Of a DNA stretch of 64,000 bases, positions 1 through 8,836 are shown one piece after another. The notes beneath the pieces were generated by a model. It did no database searches, had not been told where the DNA came from, and saw only the letters and a program-made list of their open reading frames with translations. Both the position numbers and the translations under genes were made by a program. Numbering within the stretch: position 1 is the stretch's first letter; every line of letters starts with the position of its first letter. The stretch is from Anaerolineae bacterium (GTDB lineage Bacteria; Chloroflexota; Anaerolineae; Aggregatilineales; Phototrophicaceae), in NCBI GenBank assembly GCA_022843385.1, contig JALHNT010000027.1, positions 40,314 through 104,313 on the forward strand, read 5' to 3'.

Positions 1-590
1 ACCACCCATTGCAGCGGGAAGCGCCCGAACAGCAGCCGCAGCCGGTGCTGGTGAAAGCCGGTGTTGGGAATGGACACAATAATGCCCTTGCGGACGAACG
101 GGCGCAGGCTGTTGAGCAGCCCTTCCGGGTCGGGCAGGTGTTCGATGATCTCGGAGCAGATGATGTAATCGTAGGGGCCGCGCAGAAAGGCGCTGATCGG
201 CTGGTTGATGTCCGCCAAGTCAACCTGTAAGCCCTGCGCCCGGCAGAACTCCACCGCTTTGGGCGAGACATCCAGCCCGTAGGCCTCAATCGCCTTGTGA
301 TCGAGCATGTAGCGCAGCAGCGCGCCATCGCCTACGCCTAAATCCAGCACCCGGTCGCCGGCGCTCACCAGATCGGTGAAGACCTGCGCCCGCTTGCGCC
401 GCCAGGGCGAGAGCTGCCCCAGCGTGCCAACGGCTTTGTTATCCCAGTAGGTGTCATAATCCACTGCGCCGACACGGGCCGTCTCCGGGTAGAGGAACAG
501 CCGCCGCAGTTGACGGTAACGGGTTGCCAACCAGAGATAGACCGGGCGCAGCGGGCTGCCGCGCAACGCGACCTTCAGGCGCTCGGCCAT
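1..590 (-). CDS. SAM-dependent class I methyltransferase (partial, runs off the window)
   Basis: The minus strand reads an open frame from an ATG at 590 to the window edge (about 196 codons seen). A glycine-rich SAM-binding motif I (VLDLGVGDGALLRYML) is followed by a motif II acidic residue (GLDVSPKAVEF) and the segment YDYIICSEIIEHLPDPEGLL, which is typical of MetW/UbiG-like methyltransferases. The substrate cannot be named; many such enzymes near glycosyltransferases modify sugars or lipids. The start lies 10 bp after the lysS stop, so the two genes are probably co-transcribed. An in-frame GTG at 593 is an alternative start. The C-terminus is missing only because the window ends. Confidence 0.8.
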   Translation of the reverse strand, partial: MAERLKVALRGSPLRPVYLWLATRYRQLRRLFLYPETARVGAVDYDTYWDNKAVGTLGQLSPWRRKRAQVFTDLVSAGDRVLDLGVGDGALLRYMLDHKAIEAYGLDVSPKAVEFCRAQGLQVDLADINQPISAFLRGPYDYIICSEIIEHLPDPEGLLNSLRPFVRKGIIVSIPNTGFHQHRLRLLFGRFPLQWV

Positions 591-600
591 CACCCGCTTC

Positions 601-2130
601 TCAACCTTCTTCCTTACGCAGATGGGGATAGAGCAGCACATCGCGGATGCTGCGCTGATCGGTCAGCAGCATCACCAGCCGATCCATGCCCATGCCGAAG
701 CCGCCGTTGGGCGGCATCCCGTAGCGCATGGCGCGCAGATAATCCTCGTCCAGCGGCGTCTCGTCATCTTCACCGGCGCGGAAAATCGCCGCCATCTCCA
801 GGAAGCGTGCCTCCTGATCGCGGGGATCGTTCAGCTCGGTGAAGGCGTTAGCGAACTCCATGTTGGCGATATACAACTCCCAGCGCTCGGTGTGCTGCTC
901 GTCGTATTCAACCTTCTTGGCGAAGGGCGAAATATCGCGCGGGTAATCCATGATGAAGGTCGGCTGCGTCAGGGTCGGTTCAACACACTCGCCCAGCAGA
1001 TGCTCGACCAGCTTACCCCAGGGCTGCCCCGGCTTGACGCTCATGCCAGCGGCGCGGATAGCGGCTTCCAGGGCGGCGGCATCGGGATAATCCATGTAAT
1101 CAATGCCGGAGGCTTCGCGGATGGCGTCGCGCATCCGAATCCGCTTCCAGGGCGGCGTCAGGTCGATGGCCTTGCCCTGATAGTTGATCTGGAGCGACGG
1201 GTTGACCGCCAGACAGGCCTCGACCACAAAGCGCTCGGTCAGCCGGGCAACATCGTGGTAATCGATATAGGCTTTGTAGAACTCCAGCATGGTGAATTCG
1301 GTGTTGTGCTTGTAGCTCACGCCTTCGTTGCGGAAGTCGCGCCCCAGTTCATAGACCGCATCGTAGCCGCCGACCAGCAGCCGCTTGAGATACAGCTCGA
1401 AGCTGATCCGCAGGTACAAATCCTGGTCAAGCTGATTGTGATGGGTGATGAAGGGGCGCGCCGCCGCGCCGCCATACACCGGCTGAAGGATGGGCGTCTC
1501 GACTTCGAGGAAGCCCTCTTTATCGAAGAAGTGGCGCACGGCACGGATGACCTGCGCCCGTTTGAGGAAGACCTCGCGCACTTCGCGGTTGACGGCCAGA
1601 TCGGCATAGCGCTGGCGGTAGCGGGTTTCGACGGCGCTGAACTCGCCATGCTCGACGACGCTGCCATCCTCCTGCACCTGCTGCTTGATGACCGGCAGCG
1701 GACTGAGCGATTTCGCCAGCAGTTTGAACTCGTAGGTCAGCACACTCACTTCGCCGGCGCGGGTGCGCGTCATCGTGCCTTTGGCCTGCACGAAGTCATC
1801 GCTATCGACCAGCCCCTCTTTCAGCAGCTCGAAAGTGGCCTCGCCCAGTTCGTTGATGCGGAGCATAAGCTGAACCCGCCCACTCTCGTCTTCGATGTGG
1901 CAGAAGGCGATCTTGCCCTTCAGGTTCAGGCGGCGGATGCGCCCGCAGACCACCACTTCCAGCGATTGGGCGGCTTCGCTGTCTTTGGCTTCCAGTGCCT
2001 CATATTCGGCGATGGCGCGGGCGGCGGTGTAGGTGCGCTCGACGCGACGCGGGAAGGCTTCCACCCCCAGCGCTTCTAACTTCTGGAGTTTTTCGACTCG
2101 TTCCTGTTCCAGTTTATTCGGCTGCCACAT
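601..2130 (-). CDS. lysS: Lysyl-tRNA synthetase, class II
   Basis: Cytoplasmic enzyme that charges tRNA(Lys) with lysine using ATP. The 509-aa product has the usual length. The N-terminal OB-fold anticodon-binding domain (roughly residues 55-150, with VVVCGRIRRLNLKGKIAF) is followed by the class II catalytic core. Motif 2 is visible as FRNEGVSYKHNTEFTMLEFY and motif 3 as GFGMGMDRLVMLLTDQ near the C-terminus. The start at 2130 gives the normal LysS N-terminus. A methyltransferase gene follows 10 bp downstream. No T-box or other leader was seen upstream. Confidence 0.97.
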   Translation of the reverse strand: MWQPNKLEQERVEKLQKLEALGVEAFPRRVERTYTAARAIAEYEALEAKDSEAAQSLEVVVCGRIRRLNLKGKIAFCHIEDESGRVQLMLRINELGEATFELLKEGLVDSDDFVQAKGTMTRTRAGEVSVLTYEFKLLAKSLSPLPVIKQQVQEDGSVVEHGEFSAVETRYRQRYADLAVNREVREVFLKRAQVIRAVRHFFDKEGFLEVETPILQPVYGGAAARPFITHHNQLDQDLYLRISFELYLKRLLVGGYDAVYELGRDFRNEGVSYKHNTEFTMLEFYKAYIDYHDVARLTERFVVEACLAVNPSLQINYQGKAIDLTPPWKRIRMRDAIREASGIDYMDYPDAAALEAAIRAAGMSVKPGQPWGKLVEHLLGECVEPTLTQPTFIMDYPRDISPFAKKVEYDEQHTERWELYIANMEFANAFTELNDPRDQEARFLEMAAIFRAGEDDETPLDEDYLRAMRYGMPPNGGFGMGMDRLVMLLTDQRSIRDVLLYPHLRKEEG

Positions 2131-2257
2131 GCATTCTGTTCCGTCAGTGTGGGTTGATCGAGCCGGTAGTGTAGCACAGGCCGCTGGTCTGTGGCAGGCG
2201 TAAAATGGTGGTAGAGTCTGTGATAGCAGTTGTCATAAGCGATGAGGAATCTCAATC

Positions 2258-3367
2258 ATGCTGCTGACCAAATGGTGTCCGATTGTTTTGCGTTACTGGT
2301 TGTTGATCCTCGTCATCCTATTCTGCTCAGACAGGTTCTTGAAAGATACAAATGGAGTTAATGCCCAATCTATGGACTGGTGTCAGGATAGCATTGAACC
2401 GCTGATTACACGTTCAACGTCGGAAATTACCTGGTCACCCTCTGGGAACTACCTCGCGGTTGCATCTGAAGCGGCAGATACACAATGCATTCGGGATGTG
2501 AAATTGGAGATCATCAATGTATCCAAGCAAGAAGTAGTGACTACCATTCGGAATGATTTCGCATTAGCGGCACTGTCCTGGAGTCCATCAGGCCATGAGC
2601 TGATCACAGGAGATCTTGCCGGATTTGTGTCCCGCTGGGATGCCCTGTCTGGTGAACAGCTCTCCAGTTTTCGCTTGTCTGAATGGGCGATACTTGAATT
2701 ATCCTGGCATCCTGATGGGACATATATCGCAGGCGGAGGATATGACAACTGGCTTCGTGTGTTTGATGTCACTACCAAAGAGGCAGTGCACACTTTGGAT
2801 TTAGGTCGTGAGGGTATTCCCGGAGTGTCTGCTGGCATCGCCTGGCTGGAATGGAGTCCCGATGGCACAAAACTGGCTGTTGGTGGTGGTGATGGAAAAC
2901 TCCGGCTCTACAATGCAGATGATCTGACTTTGCTCCGCGTCATAGAAGTCAATACAACACAATGGGTAGGCGGAGCGTGGAATCATGCATCGAGCCAAAT
3001 TGCTACCAACAGTGATGACAATCGCATCAAGATTTATGATGTTGCCACAGGCAACCTTACGCTGGAGATAAATGGGCATTCGCAAAGAGTCAACGGCATT
3101 ACCTGGAGTCCCTCGGATAACTTCCTCGCCAGTACCAGTGTCGATGCTACTCTCCGTTTCTGGGATGCTCAGACCGGGGAGGCGATTTCCATGATAAAGT
3201 CCTCTTCCAATGTAGCCCAAACGCTCCATATCGACTGGGGGATAAATGGAAAGCTGGCTTACGGTAGCACGATTGAATTCCGTAATGCACCCAATTCAGG
3301 GTTAACTCCCTTCGCTATTGTTGAGGAATTTCCCTTTCCACTATCTGATGTGTTAGACAGAGAATGA
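2258..3367 (+). CDS. Exported WD40-repeat beta-propeller protein
   Basis: A 369-aa protein with an N-terminal hydrophobic segment (residues about 12-24) that looks like a signal peptide or membrane anchor, followed by WD40-like repeats. Recurrent units such as ITWSPSGNYLAVASE, LSWSPSGHELITGD, LEWSPDGTKLAVGGGDGKLRLY and ITWSPSDNFLASTSVDATLRFWD show the propeller. Such proteins are usually binding scaffolds; no catalytic motif is seen and the partner is unknown. The base composition is less GC-rich than its neighbours. The stop overlaps the next WD40 gene by 4 bp (ATGA), which indicates translational coupling. Confidence 0.8.
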   Translation: MLLTKWCPIVLRYWLLILVILFCSDRFLKDTNGVNAQSMDWCQDSIEPLITRSTSEITWSPSGNYLAVASEAADTQCIRDVKLEIINVSKQEVVTTIRNDFALAALSWSPSGHELITGDLAGFVSRWDALSGEQLSSFRLSEWAILELSWHPDGTYIAGGGYDNWLRVFDVTTKEAVHTLDLGREGIPGVSAGIAWLEWSPDGTKLAVGGGDGKLRLYNADDLTLLRVIEVNTTQWVGGAWNHASSQIATNSDDNRIKIYDVATGNLTLEINGHSQRVNGITWSPSDNFLASTSVDATLRFWDAQTGEAISMIKSSSNVAQTLHIDWGINGKLAYGSTIEFRNAPNSGLTPFAIVEEFPFPLSDVLDRE

Positions 3368-4353
3368 TCGAGGAAGCCGGCATTATGATGAATGAAGTGT
3401 TGATTCGTGAAACAGTGGTTGAAATTGCAATCTGGAATCCACAAGGGTCGCGGTTGGCTGTGCTGCTCACTGATACCGAGTTGATTGAGCAAGCCTCTAT
3501 CAACAACCGGGTCATGATTTACGATTCCGCCGGAATCAGCCTGAACACCATTCATGATGTGGATGCGATCAATGTCACGTGGAAACCCGATAGTACGGAA
3601 ATTCTGGTGGGATGCTTCAAGAATCAGGCGCGGCGTTATGATATTCAAACCGGCGTGACCATCGGCAGCCTGCACCCACATGCAATAGGGATACTAACCG
3701 ATGTCCTGTGTGTGGCTTGGGACAACAGTGGAACGCGCATTGCGACAGGGGGCAGCGACAACACCATCCGGATCTGGGAGGCAGCGACGCATACCCCACT
3801 CCTGACGGTTGACCTGGGAAAAGAGGAAATGCCTTATACAAAGGCCGTGTATAACGTGGGATGGAGTCCAGATGGGCATTATTTTGCGGCGGCCAACTGG
3901 GATAAAAATCTGTATGTTTGGGATGGTGACTTCAGGGATGATCCCCGGATTTTCCCGGACTTGAGCGGCTTCCAGTGGTGCCCTGACAGCCAGCGCATCA
4001 TCACATTTCACAAGGGGCAACATGCTGTCGTTGACCTGTCAACCGGCGAACGAATACTCACCGTATCTCATTCGAACAAGCAGATGACACCCATCACCTG
4101 GAGTCCCGATGGAAGCAAATTTGCAGGCGGTTATGCTCCAGGGGAAATACAGATCTGGGATGCAGCAACTGGCGAAACCCTGAACATCGTTGCGGTCAAT
4201 GCTCCGCTGATTGCGCTGGCGTGGCCGGATGCCAGCACTTTGCGCTATGCGACCACGTTCATTGCCTTCGACGGGGTGCGCCGTCGCCCGGAAGATGAAC
4301 GGCTGGGGATAGCAATTCATTCGTTGCCACTGGGTGGCGTCACAACACCCTGA
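3364..4353 (+). CDS. WD40-repeat beta-propeller protein, coupled to the preceding gene
   Basis: A 329-aa WD40 protein whose ATG overlaps the upstream stop as ATGA. Repeats include VAWDNSGTRIATGGSDNTIRIWE, VGWSPDGHYFAAANWDKNLYVWD and ITWSPDGSKFAGGYAPGEIQIWD. Unlike the upstream paralogue it has no obvious signal peptide from the first ATG; an internal ATG at 3388 is an alternative start. It could act with the upstream protein as a two-part propeller, or the pair may have come from splitting or duplicating a longer gene. Function unknown. Confidence 0.75.
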   Translation: MIEEAGIMMNEVLIRETVVEIAIWNPQGSRLAVLLTDTELIEQASINNRVMIYDSAGISLNTIHDVDAINVTWKPDSTEILVGCFKNQARRYDIQTGVTIGSLHPHAIGILTDVLCVAWDNSGTRIATGGSDNTIRIWEAATHTPLLTVDLGKEEMPYTKAVYNVGWSPDGHYFAAANWDKNLYVWDGDFRDDPRIFPDLSGFQWCPDSQRIITFHKGQHAVVDLSTGERILTVSHSNKQMTPITWSPDGSKFAGGYAPGEIQIWDAATGETLNIVAVNAPLIALAWPDASTLRYATTFIAFDGVRRRPEDERLGIAIHSLPLGGVTTP

Positions 4354-4434
4354 TGACCAGACCAGCGCGGGGATGACGGGTCAGCGGTATAATCACATGA
4401 CAAAAAGCGCGATTCATACCAGGAGAAGACTATC

Positions 4435-5331
4435 ATGCTGCGCGTTGCCAATGCCCCCTGCTCGTGGGGCGTGATCGAGAATGTTGAAGGCGAGCGTTAC
4501 GATTATGTGCGCGTGTTGAACGAGATTGCCGCTACCGGCTACGTCGGAACCGAGCTGGGGGACTGGGGCTTCATGCCCACCGATCCGGCTAAACTGACCG
4601 ATGCACTGGCCGCGCGCCAGCTCAAGCTGCTGGCCTCGTGGGTCAGCGTGTATTTGCATGATGCCCGCAAACATCAACAGAGCGGCGATGACTGTGTCCG
4701 CGCTGCCAAACTGATGGCGGCTGTCGGCGGTTCGGACTGCTTCGTCGTGCTGGGGAACGATCCCTACGCCGATCCGATTCGTGCCAAAAATGCCGGGCGC
4801 ATCACGCCGGCGATGGGCATGAGCGCCGAACAGTGGAAAGTCTTCGCCAAAGGGGCAGACGCCATCGCCCGCCGGGTGATGGACGAGGCCGGGCTGCGGA
4901 CGGTGTTCCATCACCACATCGGCACCTGGGTCGAAACGCCGGCGGAGACGCAGCGGCTGATGGAGATGACCAACCCGGATATTGTGGGTCTGGTGTTTGA
5001 TACCGGACACTTCCGCTTCGGCGGTGGTGATGAAGTGCAGGGGGTACACCAATTCGCCAGCCGCATCTGGCATGTGCATTTCAAGGATCAGCAACCCGAT
5101 ATTGCCCGCCAGTCACGCGAGCAGTTATGGGATGGCCTGCAATCGGTCGGGCATGGCGTTTTCTGCGAGCTGGGCAAGGGCAGCGTCAACTTCCCGGCTG
5201 TGCTGGAAGCACTCCGGTCGATTCAGTATGACGGCTGGATAGTGGTTGAACAGGATGTCCTGCCGGGGATGGGCACACCCAAAGAAAGCGCCCAGCGCAA
5301 TCGTGATTATCTGACGAGCATTGGGCTATAG
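4435..5331 (+). CDS. Sugar phosphate isomerase/epimerase family TIM barrel (IolE/inosose dehydratase-like)
   Basis: A 298-aa protein of the xylose isomerase-like TIM-barrel (AP endonuclease 2) superfamily. The N-terminal LRVANAPCSWGVIENV resembles IolE-type inosose dehydratases, and metal-site regions are seen as VFHHHIGTWVETPAE, VFDTGHFRFGG, WHVHFKDQ and WIVVEQD. Members bind Mn2+/Co2+ and act on keto-sugars or inosose. No other myo-inositol genes are nearby, so the exact substrate is open. The start has a good upstream purine stretch (AGGAGAAG, 4421-4428). Confidence 0.82.
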   Translation: MLRVANAPCSWGVIENVEGERYDYVRVLNEIAATGYVGTELGDWGFMPTDPAKLTDALAARQLKLLASWVSVYLHDARKHQQSGDDCVRAAKLMAAVGGSDCFVVLGNDPYADPIRAKNAGRITPAMGMSAEQWKVFAKGADAIARRVMDEAGLRTVFHHHIGTWVETPAETQRLMEMTNPDIVGLVFDTGHFRFGGGDEVQGVHQFASRIWHVHFKDQQPDIARQSREQLWDGLQSVGHGVFCELGKGSVNFPAVLEALRSIQYDGWIVVEQDVLPGMGTPKESAQRNRDYLTSIGL

Positions 5332-5468
5332 TGGCTGGGGCGACAGGCAGGCAAGCGGCGGCCTGGATCGGGTCAGATGGGCCTCAGTGAAAGCAGGCTT
5401 TCGTCAGACGACGTTTGCCGATACAATGATTGAATAGTTCCCGCCTGACGGAGTCGGAGCAGGTTGGG

Positions 5469-6488
5469 ATGACAGTCGTAAGGCTCAACAGGATTAAGAT
5501 GCTCATCATGGGCTTGCGCGCATTCGTTTCAGCACTTGCAGTGATAATCGGCCTCGGAGTGGCGAGTTGCCAGCCTGCCGCAGTCAAACCAACTGCAACG
5601 CCTGATCTGGAAGCTATTCAGATGGAGGAGCGCCAGAATTTCCCCCAGGTGACTCAGGTCGAACACTGGGACTTGCAGAGCGTGATCTCCAACCCGGAAA
5701 ATTATGCGCCGGGGATTGTGCCGCTGATCGACGGCGGTTACCGGATCTACTGGAACGACCGGGTCAATGGCGGGATCGGCAGCGCCACCTCGTCGGATGG
5801 TTTCACTTTCAATGTCGATGCTGGTTTGCGGTTGGCTGATGCCGCATCCGGCCAGATTGACTGTCTGGTGAGCAATCCCTGGGTCATCCAGCTCTCTAAT
5901 GGCTACCGCATGTTCTATCGTGGGCAGGAAAATCCCTGTGACCGGACGGTCGAGCAGGAAGCCGATTTCTATCGCATTCTGAGCGCTTATTCGCCCGATG
6001 GCCGTGTGTTCCAGCGTGAGTCGGGCGTTCGCATCAATATCGGCCCGACCACCGGTCTGTCGTCGGCAGCAACGGGGCGCACTCTCCAATTAGACGATGG
6101 CAGTTTCCGCATGTTTTTCACGGCGTCACTTGTCAACGAAAACAACGTTGTCATCCTGCGCGCCGACTCAGATGACAGCCTGAACTGGAACATTGATCTG
6201 ACGCCAATCGTGCGCGATGCTCGCAGCCCAACCGCCATCCAGATTGACGACACGATCTTCCTGTATGTGAAATACATGACCGACAATTATCTCAAGCTGG
6301 AATCGACGGATGGCGGCCTTACCTTCACACCGGTGAGCTGGCTGGAATTCTATGATGCCGATAATCAGCGCATTCCGGGTTTCATCTGGGGTGATGTCTT
6401 TGATCTGCCCAGTGGTGAATATGTCATCTATGGTCCAAGCGAAGCCGGCGTGGCTATTTTTGAGCAAGAGGTTGAAGAATCATCATGA
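5469..6488 (+). CDS. Predicted lipoprotein with glycosidase/sialidase-like beta-propeller fold
   Basis: The protein has a hydrophobic signal segment ending in a lipobox-like LGVASC followed by a Thr/Pro-rich linker, so it is probably a surface lipoprotein. The rest (about 290 aa) has repeated segments such as IDGGYRIYWNDRVNGGIGSATSSDGFTF and LDDGSFRMFFTASL, typical of GH43/GH32-like or sialidase-like five-bladed propellers. No catalytic assignment is possible. The start at 5469 has a GGAG 9 nt upstream; ATG 5499 (AGGA 5 nt upstream) is a good alternative, and a TTG at 5430 is less likely. It overlaps the next gene by 4 bp and heads a four-gene operon. Confidence 0.65.
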   Translation: MTVVRLNRIKMLIMGLRAFVSALAVIIGLGVASCQPAAVKPTATPDLEAIQMEERQNFPQVTQVEHWDLQSVISNPENYAPGIVPLIDGGYRIYWNDRVNGGIGSATSSDGFTFNVDAGLRLADAASGQIDCLVSNPWVIQLSNGYRMFYRGQENPCDRTVEQEADFYRILSAYSPDGRVFQRESGVRINIGPTTGLSSAATGRTLQLDDGSFRMFFTASLVNENNVVILRADSDDSLNWNIDLTPIVRDARSPTAIQIDDTIFLYVKYMTDNYLKLESTDGGLTFTPVSWLEFYDADNQRIPGFIWGDVFDLPSGEYVIYGPSEAGVAIFEQEVEESS

Positions 6489-6742
6489 TGAATACCCTGA
6501 GCAATCTGCCGCCTGTCCGCTGGGCGCTGCGTCATCCCCGACTGGCTGCCTGGATTGTGTTGTCGCTCGGCATGGTTGTCCTACTGCTGGTCGAAGCCCG
6601 TGATGTTGGGTTGCTGCCGACGCAGTGGATTGCCCTGATTGTGGCAACAGTTCTGGTCGCTGGTGCCTGCATCTGGATTATTAGCTGGGAAGACAAGGAC
6701 GACGAAGCTGAAAGCGATCCGCCGCGCCAACCCTCCTCCTGA
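6485..6742 (+). CDS. Small two-helix membrane protein
   Basis: An 85-aa protein with two predicted membrane helices (about residues 20-37 and 47-65) and an acidic, Pro/Ser-rich C-terminal tail (WEDKDDEAESDPP). Its ATG overlaps the stop of the upstream lipoprotein gene (ATGA), so translation is probably coupled. The next gene begins 24 bp downstream. No family was recognised; the position suggests a subunit or accessory protein for the two heme-oxidase-like membrane proteins downstream. Confidence 0.6.
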   Translation: MMNTLSNLPPVRWALRHPRLAAWIVLSLGMVVLLLVEARDVGLLPTQWIALIVATVLVAGACIWIISWEDKDDEAESDPPRQPSS

Positions 6743-6766
6743 GCTACATCAGCGCACAGGTGAGCG

Positions 6767-7186
6767 ATGCCCACGTTATCTCGTTATTACATTCGCGTCG
6801 GGCTGATCTATCTGGTGGTTGGCCTGCTGGTCGGCTTCATCCTAAGTGCGGCTGTCTGGCTGAACCTGCCGCCATCGGTCGCGGCGCTGCGCCCCACCTA
6901 TCTCCACCTTCTCACTGTCGGTTGGCTGACGCAGATGATCTTCGGCGTCGCCTACTGGATGTTCCCCAAAGCCTCAAAAGAATCGCCACGCGGGTCAGCA
7001 CGCTTGGGCTGGGCGATTTTCATCTTGCTCAACGCTGGATTGCTGCTGCGCGTCATCGGTGAACCGCTGCTGGTGCTGCGTGCGGATCTGGGTCTGGGCG
7101 GGCTGATGCCGCTGGCGGCGCTGGCGCAGTGGCTGGCGGTATGCGGCTTCATCATCATGACCTGGCCGCGCATTAAGGAGCGTTGA
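6767..7186 (+). CDS. Mini cytochrome oxidase subunit I-like / NnrS-like membrane protein A
   Basis: A 139-aa protein with four predicted membrane helices. The motif TYLHLLTVGWLTQMIFGVAYWMFPK resembles a heme-binding His helix of cbb3-type oxidase subunit I and NnrS proteins (consensus HxHxxxxGW...GVxYxxxP). It is far shorter than a true oxidase subunit, so it cannot be a complete catalytic subunit. An AGGTGAGCG Shine-Dalgarno region precedes the ATG. A paralogue follows 1 bp downstream, which suggests the two form a hetero-oligomer. A role in heme, copper or nitric oxide handling is inference only. Confidence 0.6.
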   Translation: MPTLSRYYIRVGLIYLVVGLLVGFILSAAVWLNLPPSVAALRPTYLHLLTVGWLTQMIFGVAYWMFPKASKESPRGSARLGWAIFILLNAGLLLRVIGEPLLVLRADLGLGGLMPLAALAQWLAVCGFIIMTWPRIKER

Positions 7187-7187
7187 G

Positions 7188-7595
7188 ATGCCCCGCCTCA
7201 GCGTCTGGATGCTGCGGGCGGCGTTGTTGCATCTCGGCCTCGGCGTCACTTTTGGGTCTCTGCTGTTGTGGAATAAAGGCAGTTCACTGGAACCGCACAT
7301 CGGCCTGCTGATCTCCGGTCATATGGACGGGATGCTCCTTGGCTGGATGGTGCAGTTGGTGATGGGTACCGCTTTCTGGGTCCTGCCGCGCTTCAGCGGC
7401 CCGGCCCGTTATGGCCGTCCTGTGTGGTTCTGGCTGGCATTTGGCCTGCTCAACAGCGGCGTCATCCTGGTCATGCTAACACCCTGGCTGAGAACGATGA
7501 GCATCGGACGGCTGTGCGAGCTGCTGGCCGCGCTCTCATTCGCCATCGGCATCTGGCGGCGGGTCAAGCCCTTTGCCGATGGCTCCGTCGCCTGA
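7188..7595 (+). CDS. Mini cytochrome oxidase subunit I-like / NnrS-like membrane protein B
   Basis: A 135-aa, four-helix membrane protein, paralogous to the preceding gene. The matching motif is HMDGMLLGWMVQLVMGTAFWVLPRF; the first paralogue has HLLTVGWLTQMIFGVAYWMFPK. AAGGAG lies 7 nt before the ATG, and the upstream stop is 1 bp away. It ends 10 bp before the end of the convergent sortase gene. The conserved His and GW...PR(F/K) framework suggests heme or metal binding. Function not established. Confidence 0.6.
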   Translation: MPRLSVWMLRAALLHLGLGVTFGSLLLWNKGSSLEPHIGLLISGHMDGMLLGWMVQLVMGTAFWVLPRFSGPARYGRPVWFWLAFGLLNSGVILVMLTPWLRTMSIGRLCELLAALSFAIGIWRRVKPFADGSVA

Positions 7596-7605
7596 CCGCG
7601 CCACC

Positions 7606-8652
7606 TCACAACTCGTTATCGACGCGCTCGGCGAAGACGATATAACGTTCGGTATTGACCTTATAAGGATAGCACGAGATGAGGGTCGCCACCGCACCGC
7701 CGCGCGGGTTCAGCACCGAGATGTCGTTGGGCTTTACGATATCGCTTCCCGTCACCACATAACGATAGACCTGGGTCTGGGTGCGCACGAAAAACTCGTC
7801 ACCCGCTTCCAACTGGTCGATATAACGGAAGATTTCGCTGTAGATGTCGTTATGGGCGGAAAGTACCAGATTGCCTTCGTCATCGCCAGGATTGACACCG
7901 TTGAGCAGTTGCCCCACCCCTAGCTTGAGCGCCTCCCAGTCCGTCCCCTGCACGATGGATTGTTCGATGTTGAGTTTGGGGATGCTGATCTCCAGCGCCG
8001 TTTCAGTGGTGGGACGCGGACGGGCGGCGATGGGCTGCAAGACCTGATCGGCCACCAGATAACGCAGCGCTTCCGGGACTTCATCATAATTGAATTGGGC
8101 TTCACCAGATGCCAGGATGGTATGGCCGCCAGGCAGCACCACCTGACTGAGCTGGATCTGCGGCGTCGGCACCAGCGTCGGCAGATTGGCACGGCGTTGC
8201 TCATCGCCCAGCGCCTGGGCATTGGCGGTTTCCGTCTGCAATCTGTTGGTCGCAATGAACATCTGGTAACCGATGAAGAGCAGACCGACGACTGCGGCGG
8301 CTTCCACCAGGAACAACGCCTGGCTGAAAAATCCACGCCAGAATCGAGACCGTTCTTCGCGCTGGCGTTCATCGCCTTCGTCTTCAAACTGCGGCGTCAG
8401 GTTGGAGGGCGGTGGTGCAGGGCGCGGCGCAGATGATGGGCCGGGGTTCGAGGCCAGCACCCGTTCCAACGAAGGGGCACGCGCTGGAACAGCCGGTTCC
8501 ACCGGGGCGCTGACCGGCATCTCCGCCGGGATGATTCGTCCGGCACGCTCCATGCGTTTGAGTTTCTGCTGACGTTCCTCGCGCTTGCGGATCGCCAGGA
8601 TGCGTTCCAGTTCTTCGATGCTCAGTTCATCAACCGGTCGTTTGTCGCGCAT
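7606..8652 (-). CDS. Sortase (class D/E-like) with long cytosolic N-terminus
   Basis: A 348-aa transpeptidase of the sortase superfamily, which anchors surface proteins to the cell wall or to each other. The N-terminus (about 115 aa) is charged and Pro-rich and probably cytosolic; a single membrane helix (FLVEAAAVVGLLFIGYQMF) leads to the extracellular sortase fold. Catalytic residues are visible as His in LVLSAHND, Cys327 in TLISCYPY and Arg336 in TERYIVF. The start at 8652 was preferred over an upstream in-frame start because GAAGAG lies just upstream and the longer version adds a non-conserved extension. No LPXTG-type substrate gene was recognised nearby. Confidence 0.85.
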   Translation of the reverse strand: MRDKRPVDELSIEELERILAIRKREERQQKLKRMERAGRIIPAEMPVSAPVEPAVPARAPSLERVLASNPGPSSAPRPAPPPSNLTPQFEDEGDERQREERSRFWRGFFSQALFLVEAAAVVGLLFIGYQMFIATNRLQTETANAQALGDEQRRANLPTLVPTPQIQLSQVVLPGGHTILASGEAQFNYDEVPEALRYLVADQVLQPIAARPRPTTETALEISIPKLNIEQSIVQGTDWEALKLGVGQLLNGVNPGDDEGNLVLSAHNDIYSEIFRYIDQLEAGDEFFVRTQTQVYRYVVTGSDIVKPNDISVLNPRGGAVATLISCYPYKVNTERYIVFAERVDNEL

Positions 8653-8836
8653 AGCTCTTCTAGGGTCAATTTCAACACTTGTTTTGATTATCGCCAGATG
8701 ACCTTTTCTGGCAAGTGGGATATTTTGGATCGAGTCGCAGCCACGATAGTGTAGGGGTACGAAATGACCCGTGTGAGAAAGCAACTTTCCAGTTAAACTC
8801 CAATACTGTCAGATCGAACGTCATAAGGATTCGGGG

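Noticed and set aside
622..2079. A 485-codon plus-strand frame opposite lysS
   Set aside because: It lies entirely antisense to a clear lysyl-tRNA synthetase, has no recognisable domain and is a product of GC-rich codon use.
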